Both the position numbers and the translations under genes were made by a program. Positions 24,282 through 33,831 of a DNA stretch of 64,000 nt are shown piece by piece; position 1 is the first letter of the stretch, and every line of letters starts with the position of its first letter. Under the pieces are notes generated by a model. It was given only the letters and a program-made list of their open reading frames with translations, did no database searches and had not been told where the DNA came from. Source of the stretch: PFJX01 sp044227325 (GTDB lineage Bacteria; Pseudomonadota; Gammaproteobacteria; Burkholderiales; Thiobacillaceae); the NCBI GenBank assembly GCA_044227325.1, contig JBGAFI010000009.1:62001-126000 (forward strand), in the 5' to 3' direction.

Positions 24282-26300
24282 ATGAAGCTGGCTTACCGCC
24301 TTGAAATCGACGGGCTGCGCGCGATCGCGGTGCTTCTCGTCTTCGCGTTCCATCTGGACATCTCCCCTTTGAGCGGCGGGTTCGCGGGCGTGGATATCTT
24401 TTACGTGATCTCCGGTTTCGTGATCTTCCGGAGTGTCCTCTACGAAATGGAGCACGGCGGTTTTTCGGTGCGGGCGTTCTATCGGCGGCGCGCGCGCCGC
24501 ATCCTTCCCGCCCTCATGGTCGTGATCCTGTTCAGCCTGTGCGCCGGCTTGTTCGTGCTGACGCCCAATGGGTACGCGAACATGGTCTATACGGCGCTGG
24601 CGGCCTTGTTTTCGGTATCCAACATCTATTTTTTCGACCACTCGGGTTATTTCGCGGCATCGGCGAAAAACATTCCCTTGCTGCATACCTGGTCCCTGGG
24701 GGTGGAGGAGCAGTTCTATCTCATGGTTCCGCTGCTATTCCTGGTAACCAGGCGAAGCACCGGCCGCGCGCGCTTGCAAGGGATACTGGTCGGCGTTGTC
24801 CTGCTGTCTTTCGCGTACAACCTAGTGGAAATCTACGGGCTGGCCAACGACAACAATGCCTTTTATCTGCCCATGTCCCGGCTGTGGGAAATCGCCGTGG
24901 GCGGCCTGGTCGCCCTGAACGAACGCTTCCGTCCACGAGAGTCCGGGCCGGCGCGGCTTGCCGGTTCCACCGCCCTGGCAGCGCTGGGCCTGCTGGGGAT
25001 TGCCGCTTCCGCGCTGTTCATCGACAGCGCCACGCCTTTCCCGGGAATCGCGGCCTTGTTGCCGGTGGTATCGACCGCCCTGGTGATCCTGGCCGATGTC
25101 CGGCCCGGCTCGCTGTCTCACCGCTTGTTGAGCGCCAGGCCCATGGTTTTTTTCGGGCACATCTCGTATTCCCTGTATCTCTTCCATTGGCCGCTGGTGG
25201 TCTTCGCCGGTCTCCACTTCGGACGTTCCTTGTCGGCCTGGGAGAAAGGCCTGGTGTTCCTTGGCGCGGTGTTGTTGTCGGTGTTGAGTTGGAAATACGT
25301 GGAGCAACCGTTTCGAGCCCGGCGTGGCGATGATGCGTGGTCGCGGACGCGAAACTCGCTCACTGTGCTGGGGCTGGGCATTCTGGTGTTGTGCGCTTTC
25401 GCTCTGGGGACGCGGGGATTTGCCGGCCGCATGAACGCGGATGCCCGGGAAGTCGCGCGTTTGCTGGAACTCGACAATGCCGACAATAAGCCTTGTGTGC
25501 CGGTGCCACGTCTGAACGTGATTCCCAAAGCGAAAGTTTGCAGTCCCTATCCCGTGGGCGAGCGCGTGGATTACATCCTGTGGGGAGATTCCCATGCCGG
25601 CATGCTGGCGCAAGGGCTGGGTGAGCGCATGCATGCGTCGGGCAAGAGCGGGGTGGTGGTGACCATGGCTGACTGCGCGCCGCTGCTGGGCATATACACG
25701 TCAAAACGCAAGAACCGCGCCGAATGCGCTCGGCTGGCCGATCACATCGTGGATATCGTGCGCGACTGGCATGTGCCGGTTGTGGTATTGGCCAGCCGTT
25801 GGGCAAATCTTGCTTCGCCGGTACCCTCTCCGGGCGATGGCGGCCTGAGCAAGAAATTGTTCGACGGCGAGAACCCCGGTGTCGGCATCGATTTCCACTC
25901 GGCCCTGCTTCGCACGGTTCGCCGCTTGTCCGACCTTGGCGCCCATGTGGTTGTGGTGGGTCCGGTGCCGGAAATCGCCTTCGAGGTGCCCGACATGTTG
26001 ATCCGGGCAAGCAACTGGAATTTGCCCTTGCCCGTATCGCCCAGAGCGGATTTCGACCTGCGCCAATCCATGGTGTTGGAAGCGCTGGAAAAAATCGCCC
26101 GTGTGCCCGGCGTGACCGTGGTGTATCCCCATGCGGCGCTATGCGATGCCGAGCGCTGCGCGGTCGCGGAGGGATTACGGGCTTTGTATGTCGACGACGA
26201 CCATCTGAGTCTGCTCGGTACCCGCCGCATTGTCCCAGCCATCGCCGATGCGGTTTTCTCGGAATTCCCCACGCGGGAGCGGGCCGATCCAGGGAAATAA
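24282..26300 (+). CDS. Acyltransferase 3 / SGNH fusion (OafA-like O-acetylase)
   Basis: A 672-residue membrane protein. Residues 1 to about 380 form the ten-helix acyltransferase-3 domain, with EIDGLRAIAVLLVFAFHLDI containing the catalytic His and YRRRARRILPAL the conserved arginines. Residues about 400-665 are a periplasmic SGNH domain with WGDSHAGML near 425 and the Asp-His pair in DDDHLSLLG near 650. Such fusions O-acetylate lipopolysaccharide or exopolysaccharide. It starts 10 nt after hoxJ but has no known tie to hydrogenase. The sugar substrate cannot be inferred. Confidence 0.92.
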   Translation: MKLAYRLEIDGLRAIAVLLVFAFHLDISPLSGGFAGVDIFYVISGFVIFRSVLYEMEHGGFSVRAFYRRRARRILPALMVVILFSLCAGLFVLTPNGYANMVYTALAALFSVSNIYFFDHSGYFAASAKNIPLLHTWSLGVEEQFYLMVPLLFLVTRRSTGRARLQGILVGVVLLSFAYNLVEIYGLANDNNAFYLPMSRLWEIAVGGLVALNERFRPRESGPARLAGSTALAALGLLGIAASALFIDSATPFPGIAALLPVVSTALVILADVRPGSLSHRLLSARPMVFFGHISYSLYLFHWPLVVFAGLHFGRSLSAWEKGLVFLGAVLLSVLSWKYVEQPFRARRGDDAWSRTRNSLTVLGLGILVLCAFALGTRGFAGRMNADAREVARLLELDNADNKPCVPVPRLNVIPKAKVCSPYPVGERVDYILWGDSHAGMLAQGLGERMHASGKSGVVVTMADCAPLLGIYTSKRKNRAECARLADHIVDIVRDWHVPVVVLASRWANLASPVPSPGDGGLSKKLFDGENPGVGIDFHSALLRTVRRLSDLGAHVVVVGPVPEIAFEVPDMLIRASNWNLPLPVSPRADFDLRQSMVLEALEKIARVPGVTVVYPHAALCDAERCAVAEGLRALYVDDDHLSLLGTRRIVPAIADAVFSEFPTRERADPGK

Positions 26301-26758
26301 CCGCCTGCGGATTGCCTCCGATGCTCTCGACGACAGCCTGTCCTGCGGGTGGGGGGCAATGCTTCTGTGACGCGCTTTTCATTCCAAGCCGCATCCCCGT
26401 TTCAAGCGCACTGGCGCGCTGAATCGGCATGGCCGCTTCGGCCTGGCTGGTTGGCGGGGGGATGGGGTATCCTGACCCCATCGCAAGGGGATCAGCAGGG
26501 GGACGTCGGGTTGATCCTGTAAAGGTATTGAAATTCTTGCCTCCCATGCTTGTTGGAGCATTCCGTAAATAGCGTCATTTCGGCTTCCCCACCCGCACTT
26601 TCGCGCAGGCCCTGAACGTAAATCCGGCCCACAAGGCTCGAAATCACCCATCGGATTGGAGAAAGCCGGAATGGCGAGACAAGGCGGGCAAGCGGAAAAC
26701 CGGGGCGCGCGCATGCGTCGCCTGCGAGCCCGGCGAGTTCCAAACCGAGCCGGGCACG
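26301..26758. other. Intergenic stretch of 458 nt, no gene seen
   Basis: I see no convincing coding frame, RNA gene or repeat family member. It separates the O-acetylase gene from the sensory operon and presumably contains that operon's promoter, but no clear -35/-10 pair stands out. Confidence 0.5.
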
Positions 26759-29311
26759 GTGCGCTCTCCTGATTTTCCCATCGTCGCCATCGGCGCCTCG
26801 GCGGGGGGGCTCGAGGCGCTGGAAGTGTTCCTGCGCCATGTGCCACCCGGTTCCGACATGGCCCTGGTCGTCATCCAGCACCTCGATCCGGACCGGAAGG
26901 ACATGCTGGCCGAATTGCTGCAGCGGGCCTGTCCCATGCCGGTGGCGCAGGCGAGGAACCGCATGAAGGTCAAGCCCGGCTGCGTCTATGTGATTCCCCC
27001 CAACAAGGATCTGTCGATTCTCCGCGGCAGCCTGTACCTGCTCGATCCGGTCGCGCCGCGCGGGTGGCGCCTGCCCATCGACGCCTTCTTCCGCGCCCTG
27101 GCCGATGACCGGCGCGAGCGGGCCATCGGCGTCGTCCTGTCTGGAATGGGTTCGGACGGCAGCCTCGGCGTGCGCGCCATCAAGGAGCGGGGTGGGCTCG
27201 TGCTGGCGCAGGATCCGGCGACGGCCAAGTTCGACGGCATGCCGCGCAGTGCCATCGACACCGCCCTGGTCGACATCGTCGCGCCCGCCGCCGAGCTGCC
27301 CATGCGCCTCTGCGAAATCCTGCGCCATGCCACGCCGGCGGCTGTGCGAAGTCGGCGGGAGGAGGGCGGCAGCGCGGCTGAACAGAGCGCGCTCGACAAG
27401 ATTTGCCTATTGCTGCGCGCCCGTTCCGGCCACGATTTCTCCCAGTACAAGAAAAGCACCCTTTACCGCCGCGTCGAGCGCCGCATGGCCATCCACCAGA
27501 TCGCCCGCATCGGCGGCTACGTGCGTCATCTGAGCGAGAACAGCCAGGAAGTCGATCTGTTGTTCAAGGAATTGCTGATCGGCGTCACCAGCTTCTTCCG
27601 CGACCCGGCCAGTTGGGACGCCCTGCGGGATCGCGCGCTGCCCGCGCTCCTGGACGCCCATCCGGGCGGCGGCACGCTGCGCGCCTGGGTGGCGGGTTGC
27701 TCGACCGGCGAGGAGGCGTACACCCTGGCCATGGTCTTCCGCGAGGCGCTGGAGCGCCGCGCGACCGGCGGCCGCCACATGCTGCAAATCTTCGCCACCG
27801 ACCTGGATCCGGATGCCATCGCCCGGGCGCGACAGGGTGTGTATTCCGCGAATATCGCCGCCGATGTGTCGCCGGAACGCCTGGCGCGTTATTTCGTCGA
27901 CGACGGCAACGCCTACCGTATCGGCCGGGAAATACGGGAAATGGTGGTGTTCGCGCTCCAGAACGTGCTGTCGGACCCCCCCTTCACCAGGCTCGACATC
28001 CTCACCTGCCGCAATCTGCTCATTTATCTGGAGCCCGAACTCCAGAAGAGGCTGCTGCCGCTTTTCCATTACTCCCTCAAGCCGGAGGGAATCCTGATGC
28101 TGGGGAGCGCTGAGTCCATCGGCGGCTTCACCGGGCTGTTTTCGCCCCTGGACGCCAAGTCGCGCCTGTTCCGGCGCGGTAGCGGCCCGCTGGCGCCGGG
28201 CGATCTCGATTTTCCCACCCGTCACCTTCCCCGCAGAACGGAAACCGTCATGGACGACAAGCCCGAACCCGCCACGGCGAACTTGCAGAACCTGGCCGAC
28301 CAACTGCTGTTGCGGCAGTTCTCCCCCGCGGCGGTGCTGGTCAACACCGCCGGCGACGTGCTCTATATCAGCGGACGCACCGGGAAATACCTGGAACCCG
28401 CCGCCGGCAAGGCGAACTGGAATATCCACGCCATGGCGCGGGAAGGCTTGTGCCAGGAAATCACCCTGGCCCTGCCCAAGGCCCTGCGCGACGGCGAGCG
28501 CGTGGTCTGCCCCGGTGTGCGCGTCGGCAACGAGGGCGACACCCATCTGGTGGATCTCACGGTCCTGCCCATTCAGGAGCCGGCGGCGCTGCGCGGCATG
28601 CTGCTGCTGGTCTTCACCGATGTGCCCGCGACGACGCCGAGAGGCGGCGGCAAATCCCCCGCCCGCCGTGGCCGGCGCGACGCCGAGCTCGAGCAGGCGC
28701 TGGCGCAGGCGCGACGGGAGGCGCAGGCCATCCGCGAGGAGATGCAAAGCTCCCATGAGGAACTCAAGTCGGCGAACGAGGAGTTGCAGTCCACCAACGA
28801 GGAGTTGCAGTCCACCAACGAGGAATTGACCACATCCAAGGAGGAGATGCAGTCGCTCAACGAGGAGCTGCAGACGGTGAACGTCGAGCTGCAATCCAAG
28901 GTGAACGAGTTGTCGATGGCCAACAACGACATGAAGAACCTGCTGGACAGCACCGACCTCGCCACCGTCTTCCTCGACGGCGCCCTGCGCATCCGGCGCT
29001 TCACCAGCCAGTCGACGCGGCTGTTCAAGCTGATTCCGGGGGACGTGGGGCGATCCCTGTCCGACATCGTCACCGATCTGGACTATCCCGAACTGCTCGA
29101 CGACGCCCGGGAAGTGCTGCGCACCCTGGTGTTCTCGGATCGGGAGATCGGCACCGGCGACGGGCGCTGGTTCCAGGTGAAGATCATGCCTTACCGCACC
29201 GTGGAGCACGTCATCGACGGCGTGGTCATCACCTTCAACGATATCGGCCGGGCCAAGCGCCTGGAAGCGGAGTTGCGCGCGCTCGCCGGCGGTTCCGGGA
29301 AACGCCGGTGA
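26759..29311 (+). CDS. CheB-CheR-PAS fusion protein
   Basis: An 850-residue hybrid. A CheB methylesterase domain (about 1-190, VAIGASAGGLEALEVFL, GMGSDGSLG) lacks a receiver domain. A CheR methyltransferase domain (about 215-480, ELLIGVTSFFRD, VAGCSTGEEAYTLAM, LTCRNLLIYL) follows. Then come a PAS-like region, a long coiled coil (about 640-720, with tandem STNEELQ repeats), and a final PAS domain (DSTDLATVFLDGALRIRRF). Such proteins occur in signalling pathways not devoted to chemotaxis. The start is GTG 26759. It overlaps the next kinase gene by 4 nt (GTGA), and no chemoreceptor gene is nearby. Confidence 0.93.
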   Translation: MRSPDFPIVAIGASAGGLEALEVFLRHVPPGSDMALVVIQHLDPDRKDMLAELLQRACPMPVAQARNRMKVKPGCVYVIPPNKDLSILRGSLYLLDPVAPRGWRLPIDAFFRALADDRRERAIGVVLSGMGSDGSLGVRAIKERGGLVLAQDPATAKFDGMPRSAIDTALVDIVAPAAELPMRLCEILRHATPAAVRSRREEGGSAAEQSALDKICLLLRARSGHDFSQYKKSTLYRRVERRMAIHQIARIGGYVRHLSENSQEVDLLFKELLIGVTSFFRDPASWDALRDRALPALLDAHPGGGTLRAWVAGCSTGEEAYTLAMVFREALERRATGGRHMLQIFATDLDPDAIARARQGVYSANIAADVSPERLARYFVDDGNAYRIGREIREMVVFALQNVLSDPPFTRLDILTCRNLLIYLEPELQKRLLPLFHYSLKPEGILMLGSAESIGGFTGLFSPLDAKSRLFRRGSGPLAPGDLDFPTRHLPRRTETVMDDKPEPATANLQNLADQLLLRQFSPAAVLVNTAGDVLYISGRTGKYLEPAAGKANWNIHAMAREGLCQEITLALPKALRDGERVVCPGVRVGNEGDTHLVDLTVLPIQEPAALRGMLLLVFTDVPATTPRGGGKSPARRGRRDAELEQALAQARREAQAIREEMQSSHEELKSANEELQSTNEELQSTNEELTTSKEEMQSLNEELQTVNVELQSKVNELSMANNDMKNLLDSTDLATVFLDGALRIRRFTSQSTRLFKLIPGDVGRSLSDIVTDLDYPELLDDAREVLRTLVFSDREIGTGDGRWFQVKIMPYRTVEHVIDGVVITFNDIGRAKRLEAELRALAGGSGKRR

Positions 29312-30585
29312 GTTGGCCGGAGAACGCGGACGATCTGTGCCGCGATGCCGAGGCCCGGTTGCGGCAGCAAACCACGCCCACGCCGCCGACCGGCATGGAT
29401 GCGCAGCGGCTGTTGCACGAACTCCAGGTGCACCGCGTCGAGCTGGAGATGCAGAACGAGGCCTTGCGCGAAGCGCATGCCGCCGTGGAGAAATCGCGCG
29501 ATCTTTACCTCGACCTTTTCGAATTCGCGCCCGTGGCCTACATCATGCTCACGCCCGAGGGCCTGATCGCCAGCGCCAACCAAAGCGCCTCCAGGATGCT
29601 CGGCACCGGGCGCAAGCCGCTGCTCGGGATGCGCTTCGCGGCCCTGGTCGCGCCGCCCTTTCGCGAGCGTTGGCGGCGCCTGTGCGCCGACGCCATGGCG
29701 GATGCCGACAGGCACATGCTGGAAGTGGGGTTGGACGCCGGGGCCGGCCTGACCTCCCATGTCCACATCGTCTGCCAGCGCGCGGAGGCGGCTGGCGAGG
29801 CGCCGACCCTGCGCGTGGCCTTGAGCGACATCGGCGGGCGCAAACGGCTGGAGAGCGAGGTGGCTTTGCTGCGCGCCGACCTGAAACAGATCATGGAATG
29901 GCAGATCGCGCGGCACGCCGCCGCCGCCCTGGCGCACGAAATCAACCAGCCTCTCGCGAGCATTTCCGCGTTGAGCGAGGCGGCGAACCTCGTGCTGGGC
30001 GCCCGCCCGCCCGAATCCCCGGCTCCCGACGATCGGCTCGCCCACATCGTCGGATTCATCGCCGCCGAATCGGATCGCGCGGGCGCCATCGTCCGCGACC
30101 TGCTCGAATCCTTGCGCATGAAGCCGCCGGCGCTGGAAAAGCTGGCGCTGCGTCCCTTGTTGCACGACGCGGTGGATCTCGCCGCCGTCTTCGGATTCGA
30201 TGACTGCGAAGTGATCGTCGATCGCGGAGAGGGCATTCCGTCCGTTCTCGCCTGCCGGCCGCAATTGCAGAACGTGATCGTGAACCTGATCGGCAATGCC
30301 ATGGAATCGATGCGCGCCAGCCGGCGCGCCCAAGGACGGGTCTGGCTCAGCGCGGCAAAATCCGGAGACGCCATCCGCATCAGCGTCCGCGACGAGGGCC
30401 CCGGCGTCCAGCCGGGCATGGAGCACACCATCTTCCACCCTTTCGTCACCACGAAATCCGGGCATATCGGCATGGGGCTGGCGATCAGCAGAAGCCTGAT
30501 CGAAGCCCAGGGCGGCAGGCTATGGCACGAGACCGGCGCGGTGCCGGGGGCCGCCTTCCACCTCTCCCTTCCCTGTCCCGAATGA
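29308..30585 (+). CDS. PAS domain histidine kinase
   Basis: A 425-residue soluble kinase: N-terminal helix with LLHELQVHRVELEMQNEAL, a PAS domain (about 65-190), H-box ALAHEINQPLASISALSEA, N-box NVIVNLIGNAMESM, G-boxes DEGPGVQPG and GHIGMGLAISRSL. It is the FixL/NtrB-like class. GTG start 29308 overlaps the preceding stop; its stop overlaps the next ATG. It shares its N-terminal motif and PAS with the next gene, so the two are partial paralogues. No response regulator is in the operon. Confidence 0.9.
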   Translation: MSWPENADDLCRDAEARLRQQTTPTPPTGMDAQRLLHELQVHRVELEMQNEALREAHAAVEKSRDLYLDLFEFAPVAYIMLTPEGLIASANQSASRMLGTGRKPLLGMRFAALVAPPFRERWRRLCADAMADADRHMLEVGLDAGAGLTSHVHIVCQRAEAAGEAPTLRVALSDIGGRKRLESEVALLRADLKQIMEWQIARHAAAALAHEINQPLASISALSEAANLVLGARPPESPAPDDRLAHIVGFIAAESDRAGAIVRDLLESLRMKPPALEKLALRPLLHDAVDLAAVFGFDDCEVIVDRGEGIPSVLACRPQLQNVIVNLIGNAMESMRASRRAQGRVWLSAAKSGDAIRISVRDEGPGVQPGMEHTIFHPFVTTKSGHIGMGLAISRSLIEAQGGRLWHETGAVPGAAFHLSLPCPE

Positions 30586-32168
30586 CGCCATCGGACGAAG
30601 CCCTCCCCGGTGCGCCGCGCCTGCGCGAGCTCGCCGAGGCCCGCCTGGCAAGCGCCGCCGGCCCGACGCCGGCTTCGGAAAAGCTGCTGCACGAACTCCA
30701 GGTGCACCAACTCGAACTGGAAATGCAGAACGAGGCGTTGCGCCAAACCCAATCCGAGTTGGAAGAATCCCGCGACCGCTACCGCGACCTCTACGAATCC
30801 GCCCCGGTGGGCTACCTGACCCTGGCCGGCGACGGCTCGATCGGCGCGGCGAATCTCATGGCGGTCAGCCTGCTCGGCGGCGAGCGTGGCGGCTTGCTGG
30901 GGCGCGACTTCTCCCGCTTCATCGCGCCCGAGGACTGCGCGCGTTGGCGCGGACAGTTCCGCGCGGCCCTGGACGCGGAAATCCGCTGCGACTGCGAGCT
31001 GACGTTGCTGCGCGGGGATGGCGCGCGCTGCCGGGTTCGTCTGGACTGTCTCGGCGCGGCCGGTGGCGAAGGCCCGGCGGCGTTGCGCATCGCGATCGTC
31101 GATATCGACGAGTTGGCCCGCGTGCACCGCGCCCTGGCGCGCAGCGAGGAGCATTACCGTCGCCTGGCGCGGATATCCCCGGCCGGCATCCTGCACGCCG
31201 ACGCCGAGGGCATGTGCGCCTATGTCAACGCGCGCTGGTGCGAGATCAGCGGGCTTTCCGTCGCGGCGTCGATGGGCCGGGGATGGCGGGATTCGCTGCA
31301 CCCGGAGGACCGAGGCCGGGCGCTGGATTCGTGTCGCCGCGCTCGGACCGCCCGGCAGCCGAATGCCGTCGAGTGCAGACTGTCGCGCGCCGACGGCAAG
31401 GCCTGCTGGGTACTGGCCGAGATCGTCGCCGAACTGGACGGCCAAGGCCGGGTGATCGGCTATCTCGGCGTGGTCAGCGACATCACGGAGCGCCACGAGC
31501 GGGAGCAACGGCGGCTGCTCGGCGAATCCCTGCATCGGGACGCGCTGGTGCGCGAGGTTCACCACCGCATCAAGAACACCTTGCAAAGCGTCTCCGGCCT
31601 GCTGCGCAGGGAATTGGGCAAGTTCACGGAGCTGGATTCCCGTTTGGAGGTGGCGATCACCCAGATGCGCGCCATCGCGGTCGTGCATGGTTTGCAAAGT
31701 TCTTCAACCGGAGAGGCGGTCGGCCTGGGCGATACCACCGCGCAAATCTGCGAAATTGTCGCGAGCCAGACGCGGCGCGCCATCCATTGGGAATGCGAGG
31801 AGGCGGCGGCAACCTCGGCGCCGATGCTGATCGCCCGCGACGAGGCGGTCGCCGTCGCCCTGGTCATCAACGAGCTGGTCCTGAACGCGGCCAAGCATGC
31901 GCCGGCGGACGCCTCTGACGTCCACGTCAGGCTGAGCGTGGACGCCGCTTCCGCCCGGCTCTCCATCCGCAATGCCCTGGCCGGCCGGCGCCGCTTCGAT
32001 TTCGATTCCGGCGCCGGTCTCGATACCGGCCTGCGCCTGGTGCGCTCCCTGATGCCGGAGCAGGGCGCGACCCTGCGTTATGCCGATGAAGCGGACAGCG
32101 CGCTGCTCACCGAGCTGACGATCTCGGCGCCGCTCCTCCGTCTGCGGAAAACGGCGCGGGGGAGATAG
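30582..32168 (+). CDS. PAS-PAS histidine kinase, HisKA_2 class
   Basis: A 528-residue kinase with N-terminal LLHELQVHQLELEMQNEAL, two PAS domains (about 60-185 and 190-315, the second ending GVVSDITERHERE) and a HisKA_2 dimerisation segment (LVREVHHRIKNTLQSVSGLL). The ATPase domain has VALVINELVLNAAKHA. This class is typical of general stress and light-sensing kinases. The ATG at 30582 overlaps the previous stop (ATGA), so the three genes at 26759-32168 form a tightly coupled operon. Confidence 0.9.
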   Translation: MTPSDEALPGAPRLRELAEARLASAAGPTPASEKLLHELQVHQLELEMQNEALRQTQSELEESRDRYRDLYESAPVGYLTLAGDGSIGAANLMAVSLLGGERGGLLGRDFSRFIAPEDCARWRGQFRAALDAEIRCDCELTLLRGDGARCRVRLDCLGAAGGEGPAALRIAIVDIDELARVHRALARSEEHYRRLARISPAGILHADAEGMCAYVNARWCEISGLSVAASMGRGWRDSLHPEDRGRALDSCRRARTARQPNAVECRLSRADGKACWVLAEIVAELDGQGRVIGYLGVVSDITERHEREQRRLLGESLHRDALVREVHHRIKNTLQSVSGLLRRELGKFTELDSRLEVAITQMRAIAVVHGLQSSSTGEAVGLGDTTAQICEIVASQTRRAIHWECEEAAATSAPMLIARDEAVAVALVINELVLNAAKHAPADASDVHVRLSVDAASARLSIRNALAGRRRFDFDSGAGLDTGLRLVRSLMPEQGATLRYADEADSALLTELTISAPLLRLRKTARGR

Positions 32169-32270
32169 GCATGGCGGCCGCCCGGGTTCGCGGCCACCGG
32201 TATCGGTGACTGGGCTTGGCGGCCGCTTTTTGCCGCGCGACCAGCCATGCGGGCATGGCTTCGCGCTTCC

Positions 32271-33023
32271 TCAGAAGTGCCAGGTCGCCTGCACGGTGGC
32301 GGTGGTGGTGCTGGCGGGACCGTCCATCAGTTCGCGGATGAGGCCGAAACTGACGTCCAGTTGCGGGGTCGGGGAATAGACCACGCCCAGTTCGGCGTAG
32401 CCCATGGTGGCGTCCTGGGCCGCGTCGGTGTTGGTCTGGAGGCCCAGGTCCAGGGCCAGTTTCCATTGCTCCGAAAGCACCCAGACCGGCGCCACGGATG
32501 CGCGCCAGAAATTCTTGCGGTCGGTGATGGTCTTGTCGGCGAAGTTGGCGCGGGCGGCTTCCAGGTTGAAGTGCAGCTCGCCGAAGCCGGTTTCCATGGA
32601 GGTGATGAAGGTCAGGCCGTAGGAGGTCCGGCCGTTGCCCAGCCCGGCCGCTTCGTCGGCGCGGGACACCGGCAGCAGCACTTCCGGCTTCAACGCCATG
32701 CTGAACCTGCTCGCCTCGTTCTCGAGGAAGCGCCATTTCATGCCCACGTCCACGTTGCCCCAACCTTTCGGGCCGCTGGTCTGATAGGCGGAGCCGATGA
32801 AGGCGTCCAGCCCGTCCGTGAAACCCCGGGTGTAGGTGACTCCCACGCCGCGGGCGGTGGCGCCGTTGGCGCGGACGTGGTCGTAGCCCGCTTCGAGTTG
32901 ATTGCCCGCCATGCCCTGGGTGCCCGTGTCGTCGGTGATCAGGGGATGGAAGGCAAGGCTCGGGAACGAGAGCAGGCCCAGGCTACAAGCCAGGAGGGCG
33001 GCAATGCTGGCGCGGATTTTCAT
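32271..33023 (-). CDS. Outer-membrane beta-barrel protein downstream of the nickel transporter
   Basis: A 250-residue protein with a signal peptide (1-24, ending SLA) and alternating beta strands ending in ATWHF, with C-terminal Phe as in barrel proteins. The pattern resembles the family labelled MetA-pathway phenol degradation-like or putative transporter (PF13557). It starts 13 nt after nikO on the same strand, so it is probably the last gene of the nickel operon and may be an outer-membrane channel for nickel or its chelate. That role is inference from position only. Confidence 0.72.
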   Translation of the reverse strand: MKIRASIAALLACSLGLLSFPSLAFHPLITDDTGTQGMAGNQLEAGYDHVRANGATARGVGVTYTRGFTDGLDAFIGSAYQTSGPKGWGNVDVGMKWRFLENEASRFSMALKPEVLLPVSRADEAAGLGNGRTSYGLTFITSMETGFGELHFNLEAARANFADKTITDRKNFWRASVAPVWVLSEQWKLALDLGLQTNTDAAQDATMGYAELGVVYSPTPQLDVSFGLIRELMDGPASTTTATVQATWHF

Positions 33024-33036
33024 ATCGTGTCTTCTC

Positions 33037-33831
33037 TTAAGGTTTGCGTGCGGCCTTTTGGTAGATGAGTCGGTCACCGCGCGAATTCGCGGGATCCACG
33101 TCGACACCATGGTGCTGGTGGTGAACATGACCGAGGGGATGCCGGTGCACGTGACGGTGGGGTACGAAATCCGTGTCCATGACCAGTTTTCCGTCTTCGA
33201 TGGAGTAATAGGTCCGGGTCACCCGGACCAGGAAATCCCAATCGTGGGAAACCACGATCATGGGCTTGTCCAGTTTCGCCAGTATGACGACGATGCGCTC
33301 CCGGGTTTCCGGGTCCAGGCCGTTGGTGGGCTCGTCCAACAGCAGGGCTTCCGGCTCCATGGCCAGGACGCCGGCCAGGGAGACCAGCTTCTTTTCGCCG
33401 CCGGACAGGCGATGGGCCAGACGCTCGGCGAAGCCGTCCAGGCCCAGCAGGTTCAGTGCCCATTCCGCCTTCTCCCGGGCCTGCTTCATGGACAGGCCCC
33501 GGTTCAGCGGTCCGAATGCCACGTCGTCCAGCACCGTGGGATAGATGATCTGGTCGTCGGCGTTTTGCAGCAGCATGCCGATGGAGAGGCGCAAGGTCTG
33601 GAAATCCTGCTCCGTGAGCGCCGGCCGGCCCCGGTGGCGGATTTCCCCGGCGGCGGGTTTCAGGAGACCCATCATCAGACGCAACAGCGTGGTCTTGCCG
33701 GAGCCGTTGGGGCCGAACAGGCCGATGGATTCTCCTGCGCCGAAACTGAAATCCAGGCCGGACAACACCGGCCGCGCCGCGCCCGGGTAGCCGTAGGCGA
33801 TGCCGGACAGGCTCAGCAGGGGATCAGCCAT
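33037..33831 (-). CDS. nikO: Nickel/cobalt ECF transporter ATPase NikO (CbiO-like)
   Basis: A 264-residue ABC ATPase: Walker A GPNGSGKTT, Q-loop MLLQNADDQII typical of CbiO/NikO, signature LSGGEKK, Walker B ALLLDEPT, and a switch His in VVSHDWDF. The C-terminal tail (about 225-241) carries nine His in HRHVHRHPLGHVHHQHH, which supports nickel rather than cobalt as substrate. It overlaps nikQ by 8 nt. Confidence 0.93.
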   Translation of the reverse strand: MADPLLSLSGIAYGYPGAARPVLSGLDFSFGAGESIGLFGPNGSGKTTLLRLMMGLLKPAAGEIRHRGRPALTEQDFQTLRLSIGMLLQNADDQIIYPTVLDDVAFGPLNRGLSMKQAREKAEWALNLLGLDGFAERLAHRLSGGEKKLVSLAGVLAMEPEALLLDEPTNGLDPETRERIVVILAKLDKPMIVVSHDWDFLVRVTRTYYSIEDGKLVMDTDFVPHRHVHRHPLGHVHHQHHGVDVDPANSRGDRLIYQKAARKP

